Source: Candidatus Cloacimonadota bacterium
Lineage (GTDB): Bacteria; Cloacimonadota; Cloacimonadia; Cloacimonadales; WRIO01
Direction of reading: 5' to 3'
Assembly (NCBI GenBank): GCA_023230175.1
Contig: JALNXV010000214.1
Coordinates: 1-6,448 of the forward strand
Length of the DNA stretch: 6,448 nucleotides
Shown: one piece after another, positions 1-6,340 of the stretch
How the letters are laid out: each line of letters begins with the position of its first letter
Numbering within the stretch: position 1 is the stretch's first letter
The notes under the pieces: model-generated
What the model was told of the DNA's origin: nothing
The model's database searches: none
What the model saw: the letters and a program-made list of their open reading frames with translations, nothing else
Made by a program: the position numbers and the translations under genes

Positions 1-1455
1 AGCGCAGTAACCTGACGTGGATCCCGCTCCGACTTCTTCAGGCAGATCACAGAGATGCACCCCGTCATCATAGACTTTGCGGTTAGCCTGCCATCCGTTC
101 TCGACAACGGGCTTGTAGTTGATGTCGATCCAGCCCTCTGCTACCGCCGGATACTTGGCCGCTGCGCTGCTGTCGCAGTTGGCGTACTTGGACGGGTCGA
201 AGCAGAGATAGATCTTGCCATCCTGCCTCATGATTCCGTCAAGCCAGCTATAGATGTTTCCCCAGCTGTCCCAGAAGCCTCTCCAGCAGGTGTTGCAGTG
301 GTTGCTTGCAGAATATCCGGAAGGCTGCCAGTAGCCCGATCCCCCTTGGAATGCATCCATCATCTCCGAAGTCACGGGCTGATATCTGCATACGGCGAAA
401 TTTCCGACAGCAGAATCGAAGGCATCGCCGTCAAGCGAAATGATTGAATTCGAGCTGTCGTATGTCGCTATGGCTGTGATTCTCCTATTGGCCGCAACGT
501 TGCTGTTATAATATGCCGAGCCTACCTGAACTATCATGCCGACCTTAAAGGAAGATGCCGTGGAAGATGCAATGATGACAGAAGCCTGAGCTGTCTGTGC
601 TACTGTCACTTTCCAGTTGTCGTTGGATCCGAACGGCATCGCATTGACTCCATAGCCGAAAACAGGCTTCAGGTCGAATGTGCCTGCTTCTATGGCTATA
701 AGGATCCACATTGCGTGCTGGAACTGCTTGTCGTAGATGTGCCATCTCGAGCCCTTGGAGGCGCACTGCTGCCTGAAGCCTATCATTGAAGTATCCACTT
801 GAGCATACTGGTCTGGAAGGCTTCTCAGCTTCCCGTCGACGTATGAAGCATGGACTCTTGTCCTGTACCTCATAGCCGCTTCGGTTCCGTCAGGATTGAG
901 GAAGAGCGGATGGACCCGGAAGCCCTCGGCCGGTGCATCCGTGACCATGATCCTCCTGTGAACCACACCGTCTATCGTGAGCTCCTTATCATAGAACCAG
1001 AACTTAGGTATTCCGCCCATGAAGTCGCCGGTGTCGGTGTCGTAGGCAAGGTCGCCCCGCTTGGAAGTGATCTCGCCTGCGTCGTTGACCTTGACCTGGA
1101 CTATCCCTGACCATGGGTAGCATGAGTCGAGGTCGTTCTGAGGGGCTGTGTAGGAACCCTTGTTCGTTCCGCAAACAAGGCCTATCCTGTCGCCTAAGAT
1201 GGTAGTCACCCAAGTCGACTCGTTGTAGTCGATTCCGTAGACCTTCCTTCCACGCTCCTGCAAGACCGCTATAGCCGCCTGAGCCGCTGCGAGGGAAGCA
1301 TCAAGAGAAGCTATGCTTGCATCGGTCGAAGCAAACAGGTTTCCCTTGGTGATCTTCTTCATGTTCGCAATTCCCGTCCCCTGCTGGATCCCCAGAAGGT
1401 CGGTATCGGCCGGAACCGTGGCTTCGGCTGCTGTTTCATTGTATCCTATCGGCAT
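1..1455 (-). CDS. C-type-lectin-like tail receptor-binding protein (partial, 485+ aa)
   Basis: The frame is open from ATG 1455 to base 1 (485 codons, no stop), so the C-terminus lies beyond the left edge. Residues 1-42 look like a fibre attachment module (ADTDLLGIQQGTG, then MKKITKGNLF). Residues 47-67 are an Ala/Leu/Ile-rich coiled coil (SIASLDASLAAAQAAIAVLQ) of the sort that trimerises fibres. From about 70 to 220 there is a beta-rich region containing FWFYDKEL and VTDAPAEGFRVHP. From about 222 the pattern fits the C-type-lectin / formylglycine-enzyme-like fold of phage tropism proteins: SRWHIYDKQFQHAMWILIAI (236-255), then WRGFWDSWGNIYSWLDGI (391-408), then KIYLCFDPSKYA (414-425). About 300-357 is a beta-rich insertion in that fold. 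Ten Cys are visible, including C387-x-x-C390. A perfect Shine-Dalgarno precedes the start. Role inferred: binding the host surface at the tail tip. It could also be a diversified target protein of Mtd type; the diagnostic end is not in the window. Confidence 0.82.
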   Translation of the reverse strand, partial: MPIGYNETAAEATVPADTDLLGIQQGTGIANMKKITKGNLFASTDASIASLDASLAAAQAAIAVLQERGRKVYGIDYNESTWVTTILGDRIGLVCGTNKGSYTAPQNDLDSCYPWSGIVQVKVNDAGEITSKRGDLAYDTDTGDFMGGIPKFWFYDKELTIDGVVHRRIMVTDAPAEGFRVHPLFLNPDGTEAAMRYRTRVHASYVDGKLRSLPDQYAQVDTSMIGFRQQCASKGSRWHIYDKQFQHAMWILIAIEAGTFDLKPVFGYGVNAMPFGSNDNWKVTVAQTAQASVIIASSTASSFKVGMIVQVGSAYYNSNVAANRRITAIATYDSSNSIISLDGDAFDSAVGNFAVCRYQPVTSEMMDAFQGGSGYWQPSGYSASNHCNTCWRGFWDSWGNIYSWLDGIMRQDGKIYLCFDPSKYANCDSSAAAKYPAVAEGWIDINYKPVVENGWQANRKVYDDGVHLCDLPEEVGAGSTSGYCA

Positions 1456-1460
1456 ATTAT

Positions 1461-1468
1461 CCTCCTTA
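1461..1468 (-). promoter_or_regulatory. consensus ribosome binding site of the lectin-type gene
   Basis: The minus strand reads TAAGGAGG, then ATAAT, then ATG at 1455. The first three bases are also the stop codon of the 122-residue gene. This is a full match to the anti-Shine-Dalgarno end of 16S rRNA with a 5-base spacer, the strongest in the window, which fixes the start of the lectin-type protein and suggests high or independent initiation. Confidence 0.88.
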
Positions 1469-1834
1469 TTCGATTATGTCCGTGTAATCGATCAATCCCA
1501 GATCCTTCTTGACATAGGCATAGATGATGTCCTTCTGTTCCTTCTCCGTGGAAGGTATTCCGTCCGGGAAGACCTCAGAGGTTGGAAGGCACTCCTGCTC
1601 TGTATGAAGCTTAGGGCTGTATGCTATGCCCATGGCGCCGCCATGACCGAGAGTGAGAGCCACAGGCTTCAAGTTCATCTGCTTCGCTTCCCGTGAAGGG
1701 TATGCGTCGAAGTTCCAGGAGCAATAGCTCAACCCGCCTGAATTCGAGAAGATGATCTGGTCTATGCTCCAGTACGCATTGAATTCCGTGTAGAGGATAT
1801 TGTCTTCTTTCGGAAGTTTCATGATTAAACCCAT
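1466..1834 (-). CDS. small phage tail-module protein, unknown function, 122 aa
   Basis: The frame can be extended upstream to an ATG at 1879, but I choose the ATG at 1834: it overlaps the preceding stop as TAATG and has GGAGG (1842-1846) seven bases upstream, whereas the longer form would overlap the preceding gene by 46 bases. The protein has an N-terminal beta-rich half (ILYTEFNAYWSIDQIIFSNS at 13-32), a central segment with AYPSREAKQMNLKP, and a charged C-terminal end with KEQKDIIYAYVKKDLGL and an acidic tail. The layout (strand-rich start, a YxSREAK-like element, and a C-terminal AY-x-x-K segment) faintly resembles small proteins commonly coded next to phage receptor-binding genes; I would not assign a family on this. 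There are no Cys pairs, membrane segments or catalytic motifs. It is followed after 10 bases by the lectin-type gene, so a role in making or attaching that protein is plausible but unproven. Confidence 0.75.
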   Translation of the reverse strand: MGLIMKLPKEDNILYTEFNAYWSIDQIIFSNSGGLSYCSWNFDAYPSREAKQMNLKPVALTLGHGGAMGIAYSPKLHTEQECLPTSEVFPDGIPSTEKEQKDIIYAYVKKDLGLIDYTDIIE

Positions 1835-2433
1835 TATGTTGCCTCCAGATATGGTATCGATATAAGCTCGCTGTCGCATGAAGCGGCAATGTATTTCCCT
1901 GAACGGTTCGATTTGTTGAAGATGCCGTTGTATATGTCGTCTGTCTGAGTCGTCCCGGCATTGTGGATGTTGACATCAGTCCCTGTGCGGCCGATGGAGA
2001 AGATGTGCTTCCCTTGCGGATAGTTGATTGTCTGCACCCCGCACCCTCCGGCATAGAAATTTATGTGCCAGTTCGAATTTGCTCTAGAAGGCCAGTATCT
2101 TATCCTCCAGAGAGGATATCCGTTGTGATACGAGCCGGAAAGGTTGCCTTCGTCCCGGTTGTGCCCATAGTACCTCGTGACTTCGCCGTTCACCCCGCTG
2201 ACTTCAATATGGTCTTCTGCTGACCATGCAGTGCCGTTCCAGTATGAAATATACATCTGGAACACGCCTGAGTTGCCAAGGATGTAGTATGCGGCATAGG
2301 CTATGATGTACCATGCCTGAGCATTGATGTAGATGTAGCGCACTTCATCCTTGCTGGAGTGCGACACTGTGTGCGTCTGAGCCCAGTTGCCGGAGAACTT
2401 CGCTTGGATTATGTTGTCGTATTGAGTAGCCAT
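1834..2433 (-). CDS. aromatic-rich phage structural protein, unknown family, 199 aa
   Basis: Function not recognised. The ATG is one base after the stop of the hub gene (TGA-T-ATG), with no proper Shine-Dalgarno: the nearest purine run, GGGGCGG, is about 12 bases away. Translation probably depends on ribosomes finishing the hub gene. The protein is soluble-looking and beta-rich, with many Tyr and Trp residues (for example INAQAWYIIAYAAYYI at 36-51, MYISYWNGTAWS at 60-71, GYPLWRIRYWP at 105-115), Gly/Asn turns, and only two Cys (131 and 186). The Tyr-rich stretch at 41-52 is hydrophobic but short and not a convincing membrane span. There is no signal peptide. Its place between the hub-fibre gene and a lectin-type gene suggests a tail accessory, a small binding protein or a fibre-assembly partner; that is inference from position and composition. 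The frame ends in TAATG, overlapping the next gene by one base. Confidence 0.75.
   Translation of the reverse strand: MATQYDNIIQAKFSGNWAQTHTVSHSSKDEVRYIYINAQAWYIIAYAAYYILGNSGVFQMYISYWNGTAWSAEDHIEVSGVNGEVTRYYGHNRDEGNLSGSYHNGYPLWRIRYWPSRANSNWHINFYAGGCGVQTINYPQGKHIFSIGRTGTDVNIHNAGTTQTDDIYNGIFNKSNRSGKYIAASCDSELISIPYLEAT
1842..1846 (-). promoter_or_regulatory. ribosome binding site deciding the start of the 122-aa gene
   Basis: GGAGG on the minus strand lies seven bases before the ATG at 1834 and inside the last codons of the 199-residue gene. It supports the shorter 122-residue form over the in-frame ATG at 1879, which would need a 46-base overlap. Confidence 0.75.
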
Positions 2434-2434
2434 A

Positions 2435-5400
2435 TCAGTTGAACACCGCCCCGTATACCTTCACTGCTGTTGCAGTGTCCTGTGAGTTGACATTGCTGTA
2501 GATGTTATTGGAGTAGATATCCCTGTACTTCTTGCTGGAAGCTCCTATATCATCTGAATCTGAAAGAGGTAGTATGGTTCCTGCATCGATTCCGCCAGCT
2601 ATCGTCATTACTTGCCACACGATATCCGGGTTGTAGTCATACATTCCGCCGCTTTCGTATGTATAGCTCTTGATATTTCCGGAGGCATCAACGAAATCAA
2701 AAGTAAGAGAGTCTCTTTCTGCATCCTTGAATCCATATCTTATGACTCTTGTCGTCCCGCCTGAATCCTTGAGAGATGAAGTGCTTTCCATCGGAATCAA
2801 TGCGCCCCTCTCAAGGTCTGAAGTAACACCTCCGACTGTGTTCTGCCATAGAAAGAACGTTGCATCAGGAAGATACTTGGTAGCAAGTGTAAGATTGGTT
2901 GCAGAGGCAGGAGAAGTGAATGAAAGAACATTCGTATGCCAAGTGCTTGATACAATCTCGATCCAGGCTGCCGTTGCACTGTCAAGCAGCTTCACCCCGG
3001 TCGTTCCGAATGACAGCTCTATGTACCAGCTTCCATTTGTCTCGAAGCTGTAGCTGGAATCATCTGGAACTATCGCAATGACATCATTGAGAGTACAGGA
3101 GATGCTTACCCGTGAACCGGAGGCTCCATAATATACCTGTGTTCCGTTCCTTGTGATGGAGCAATATACCGTGCCTGAATTCTCTGTGCTGGTTCTTGAA
3201 TAGGTGTATGTTGTCTTAGTCCATGTATATGTTGTCGGACTGCTTCCTGATACTTCTTCTACATTGGAGATTGTATAGTATGTATCTCCGACTGATGGAT
3301 TAGAAGGCCTTGACTGAGATGATGGAACAACTCTTCCGCTTCCTGAAGAGGAACTGCTGGACCAGTAGTATGTATATGTCGTATGAGTAGATTTCGGTGC
3401 AGTGAAGGATATCCTCACTGTTCCTGTCATGGTAGATGTCCATGACTTGGCTCCAGCAGAGCCGAACGCTGTTATGTATTCGAAAGCCTTGAGAGTCAGA
3501 TAGACTGACGTGCTGGAATAGCAGATGAACTTGCTGATGGAATGGCTTGTTCCCGAATCATCAGTATAGCTTCCTGCTGCATCAAGTATGGCATTCGTGC
3601 CTGTCGGACTCAGCAATGAATACAAAGCCGACTCTATCCACCATAGCTTGCTCATCGTCAATGAATGTGAATTCCCTGCCGTGCCTTTCGCCCTTGTCTG
3701 GAAGAAATCATTCACCACGCTTCCTTCCAGCCTTGAATTTTCTGTAGCCCTCAGATTCGTTGCCGTGAGATTCTCTGCGTGCTGGTTGGTAGTGTAAGTG
3801 TCGCCGTTGTCCTTGTATCGGAATCCCCTTCGGGTTGTATCTTCTGAACCTGTATCTGCATTGTTGTTGTTCTCAGCGTCCCAGTAGAACTCGGAGCTTT
3901 CAATCTTGCCGCCTGACTGCAATCTGAGGTTCATGGCTGATACAGTCTTCGCATTGATGTACTCTGTAAGAATCGTCTTGAAGTAGACATACAGTTCGGG
4001 GGAAGAGCATCCTGGCTTTAAAGCGATGAATTTCCCGACATCAGCAAGAATGGAGCCGCATATTTCAGAGAATCTCGGTTCTTGATTCGAATCCACTTTC
4101 CGGAATCTTTCAGGAGTCAATGAAGTGTCGAATACGAACGGGAAAAGCGTTGTCGCTGTATTCGTGAACGTCCCATCGCCATTGTCCGTGATGTCAGTCC
4201 TAAGATAGAAGTCACCCCGTATGAACTTTGCAACGGAGGTGGCGGAAGCCGCCGGGTCTGCCGTGAACATCCCAAGATATACAGGAACATCTTCCTGCAC
4301 CACCCCATTGATCGTGATGGTCTTGGTGTCGACTACAGCGCCGTCTCTTGAGAGGGTCGCTGTGACGGTGAACTGGCTCAATGTGCACTCAGGAAGGACA
4401 GTGACGACGCTTCCTGAGATCGATACTGTCCCGGAGGCATCGATAGTCCAGGCGACCGTGCCGGTCTGGTTCTCGATGGAATAGCCGAAAATGATGGTCT
4501 GATCTTCGGTGTTCCGCTGGCTTATTCTATAGGTGGACTTGTCGGAATAGATTGAGAAAGCGACGGCATCCGTTCCCGGATTGCCCTGCTCTCCCTGTTC
4601 CCCTGTAAGGCACACATAGCTCCATACTGCCTCTGAAGGAAGCTTGCTCTTCGACCACAGGTAGAAACCGGCTGGAACCGCAGGAGCTTCGGAAGCCCAC
4701 TCGACTCTGATGCCCCAGGAGCCTTCGGATGATCCCCACTCGCCTTCTGAAGAACCCCAAGAAGCGGAAAGCTCCGGCGCTACTGTCCGGCTTGAGCCTA
4801 CTGCATAGAGAGTCACAGGAGTCTCGCCAGAATCGCCCTTGTCGCCTTTCGTGGAAAGGCTGTAGTTCGGATTGTGGATAATTATGTCAGGATCTTCGTC
4901 CGGAACGAACTCCGAGATCTCTTCAAGGGTCAGATCTGTCCTGAGAGTCGCAAGAGTCTTGCCGGTCAGCGAGTGCCGGTAAGATGCAACTGTGCAGCTG
5001 ATGATCTCTCCGGCTTTGCGGATCTGGACTCCCATGCCGAGCTGCACCTGAGGCAGGAACCATGTGGACAGGCTGAACTCGCGTCTTCTGATTCCTTCAA
5101 TCGAGCACTTGCGCTTTAAAACCGTAGTCATGAGTGCGCTCGTAGTACCGAAGGTGCCGTCTATGCTTGCATCGGCCTTCTCTTCTTCCGGGACAGTAGA
5201 AAGCTCATAGGTGACATTGGTATCATCTTGCTTCGAGTACGGCTTCCCGTAGAGGACAAGCTTCTTGATGTAGATAGCTGAAATAGTGGAGTTCTTGAGC
5301 CTTATTCTCGCAGAGCCCTGGACATCATCCGGCGAGAAGTAGTCAAGAGTAAGATCGCCTGTTGCGAAGATCTCGCAGCTCTCAGTAGTTCCGACTGTAG

Positions 5401-6340
5401 GAGTCTCGACTTCTATAGCGTGCGCGAACTCTTCGCCCATGTCAGGATCCTTGTACTTGAGATCCATCACTCCTTCCTCAGGATAGGTGGAGTTGGCCTT
5501 GACCTCGACGTGGCAGTATCCGGTTGATGAGTTCGCATTCTCGGTGCACTTGAAGATCTGCTGTCTTGACAGAAGCTTGTATGTGCTGAAGGAAGATTCA
5601 GCCTTGGTACAGGTGCGCTTAAGGAATGAAGAAGAGATTCTTCCTATGGCGTTCGAATGGCTGTCAGAAGCCAGGTTGTTCAGATCTGCATCTATAGTCC
5701 ATTCGCTCTCTGGCTCAGAGAACCCAATTTCACAAGGGGAATGGAACCAAAGCTTCCCATCTCCCGTGAAGCGCACGCTCACCCCGTAGGCTTCCCCGAG
5801 CTTCTGAAGATTGCTCCATGGCGTGCCGGAGATCTGCACTAGGTCGAGCACCTGGGATATGGTGCCGCAATCGACCTGATCGGCGGTCAATCCCATCTTT
5901 CCCGCCAGCCAGTGCACAATAGAGCTGCCAGGATTGGAAGGATCGCATATCCTGTAGCCGCACAGGACGGTATCATCTATGTCCTTGCTGGTTCCCCAGG
6001 CTTCGGCATAGTCCTTAATTGAAAAAGTGAGATAATCGTCGGTCTGGTTGCCTTCGACCCTCTTCGCACCGGATCCGTCAACCTGGCCTTTCATGATGGT
6101 CAGCCAGTTCTGATTGTCGGAAGACCACGCTATCTCAGCCGGATCTCCGGCGAAAGCTCCTTCCGAGAAGCCGCCCTGAGAGTTGTTCTTGATCTGGATT
6201 GTCCAGGACTGAATCGATGAGTTGTCGGCGCTCATATTGGTCGGATAGAACGTGCGTCCGCCCATCTTCAGGCGGATATAGTTGATGCCGGTGCCGATCG
6301 AGGCTATCTGGTCTGCTGTAAAAGGAAGTCCGATTATCAT
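2435..6340 (-). CDS. phage tail-tip hub / fibre fusion protein, 1301 aa
   Basis: Probably the central tail-tip protein, joining the tube end to a host-binding fibre, in overall plan like lambda gpJ. Visible order: residues 1-490 form a hub-like beta/alpha region (IVHWLAGKMGLTADQV at 140-155; hub-type strands around LVLYGKPYS at 361-369; VQLGMGVQI at 432-440); 499-507 are Gly-X-Y triplets GDKGDSGET; 528-543 a Trp/Ser repeat; 545-575 a WxSEAPAVPAGFYLWSKS module common in tail fibres; 580-591 further Gly-X-Y triplets; 592-680 an Ig-like beta-sandwich; 685-780 an unrecognised globular region; 780-880 a repetitive stem (AxNLxLQSGGKIES, LTATNLRATENSRLEG); 930-1250 a Ser/Thr/Tyr-rich distal part; 1258-1281 a fibre-end motif DDIGASSKKYRDIYSNNIY. 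I see no peptidase, lysozyme or S74 chaperone signature. The ATG overlaps the upstream stop (ATGA) and follows a weak GAAGGCGGG. Tail role is well supported by overall pattern; exact domain boundaries are approximate and no homology search was possible. Confidence 0.85.
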   Translation of the reverse strand: MIIGLPFTADQIASIGTGINYIRLKMGGRTFYPTNMSADNSSIQSWTIQIKNNSQGGFSEGAFAGDPAEIAWSSDNQNWLTIMKGQVDGSGAKRVEGNQTDDYLTFSIKDYAEAWGTSKDIDDTVLCGYRICDPSNPGSSIVHWLAGKMGLTADQVDCGTISQVLDLVQISGTPWSNLQKLGEAYGVSVRFTGDGKLWFHSPCEIGFSEPESEWTIDADLNNLASDSHSNAIGRISSSFLKRTCTKAESSFSTYKLLSRQQIFKCTENANSSTGYCHVEVKANSTYPEEGVMDLKYKDPDMGEEFAHAIEVETPTVGTTESCEIFATGDLTLDYFSPDDVQGSARIRLKNSTISAIYIKKLVLYGKPYSKQDDTNVTYELSTVPEEEKADASIDGTFGTTSALMTTVLKRKCSIEGIRRREFSLSTWFLPQVQLGMGVQIRKAGEIISCTVASYRHSLTGKTLATLRTDLTLEEISEFVPDEDPDIIIHNPNYSLSTKGDKGDSGETPVTLYAVGSSRTVAPELSASWGSSEGEWGSSEGSWGIRVEWASEAPAVPAGFYLWSKSKLPSEAVWSYVCLTGEQGEQGNPGTDAVAFSIYSDKSTYRISQRNTEDQTIIFGYSIENQTGTVAWTIDASGTVSISGSVVTVLPECTLSQFTVTATLSRDGAVVDTKTITINGVVQEDVPVYLGMFTADPAASATSVAKFIRGDFYLRTDITDNGDGTFTNTATTLFPFVFDTSLTPERFRKVDSNQEPRFSEICGSILADVGKFIALKPGCSSPELYVYFKTILTEYINAKTVSAMNLRLQSGGKIESSEFYWDAENNNNADTGSEDTTRRGFRYKDNGDTYTTNQHAENLTATNLRATENSRLEGSVVNDFFQTRAKGTAGNSHSLTMSKLWWIESALYSLLSPTGTNAILDAAGSYTDDSGTSHSISKFICYSSTSVYLTLKAFEYITAFGSAGAKSWTSTMTGTVRISFTAPKSTHTTYTYYWSSSSSSGSGRVVPSSQSRPSNPSVGDTYYTISNVEEVSGSSPTTYTWTKTTYTYSRTSTENSGTVYCSITRNGTQVYYGASGSRVSISCTLNDVIAIVPDDSSYSFETNGSWYIELSFGTTGVKLLDSATAAWIEIVSSTWHTNVLSFTSPASATNLTLATKYLPDATFFLWQNTVGGVTSDLERGALIPMESTSSLKDSGGTTRVIRYGFKDAERDSLTFDFVDASGNIKSYTYESGGMYDYNPDIVWQVMTIAGGIDAGTILPLSDSDDIGASSKKYRDIYSNNIYSNVNSQDTATAVKVYGAVFN
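4568..4603 (-). other. collagen-like Gly-X-Y run 2 (GEQ-GEQ-GNP-GTD) in the hub protein
   Basis: Residues 580-591. It follows the YLWSKS module and directly precedes the Ig-like domain. The two runs therefore bracket an approximately 70-residue linker module in the 1301-residue protein. Confidence 0.6.
4712..4759 (-). repeat. two-copy 7-residue tandem repeat (WGSSEGx) in the hub-fibre linker
   Basis: Residues 528-543 of the 1301-residue protein read WGSSEGEWGSSEGSWG: two 7-residue units plus the start of a third. At DNA level the units are 21 bases and have diverged at several positions (on the plus strand, CCCCAGGAGCCTTCGGATGAT against CCCCACTCGCCTTCTGAAGAA), so this is an old duplication or selection for the peptide rather than a fresh slippage event. 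It lies between the two Gly-X-Y runs and probably forms part of a flexible linker between hub and fibre. Confidence 0.7.
4826..4849 (-). other. collagen-like Gly-X-Y run 1 (GDK-GDS-GET) in the hub protein
   Basis: The coordinates span residues 498-505, and the triplets continue to residue 507. Short collagen-like triplets are frequent at the joint between hub and fibre domains in phage tail proteins, where they can help trimerisation. The run is too short to be a stable collagen helix alone. Confidence 0.6.

Noticed and set aside
55..447. A 130-codon plus-strand open frame inside the lectin-type gene
   Set aside because: It is antisense to a well-supported frame with recognisable protein motifs, has no ribosome binding site, and encodes a low-complexity Val/Ala-rich peptide of the kind such shadows give.
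1456..1465. Terminator or promoter in the largest intergenic gap
   Set aside because: The gap is 10 bases and is fully used by the ribosome binding site; there is no hairpin with a T-run and no room for -35/-10 boxes.
1835..1879. Longer start (ATG 1879) for the 122-aa gene, giving 137 aa
   Set aside because: It would need a 46-base overlap. The ATG at 1834 has a TAATG overlap and a well-spaced GGAGG.
1611..2054. A 147-codon minus-strand frame overlapping the 199-aa and 122-aa genes
   Set aside because: It is out of frame with both tightly joined genes, with an Arg/Ser/His-rich translation typical of a shifted reading of coding DNA.
2278..2313. Possible transmembrane segment in the 199-aa protein (residues 41-52)
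   Set aside because: The stretch is short, very Tyr-rich and interrupted by Gly/Asn right after; it fits a buried or surface beta region better than a membrane helix.
2489..2566. S74-type intramolecular chaperone at the end of the 1301-aa protein
   Set aside because: Only the short IGASSKKYRDIY-type motif is present; about 25 residues follow, far fewer than the roughly 100 of a chaperone domain, and no catalytic Ser-Lys pattern is visible.
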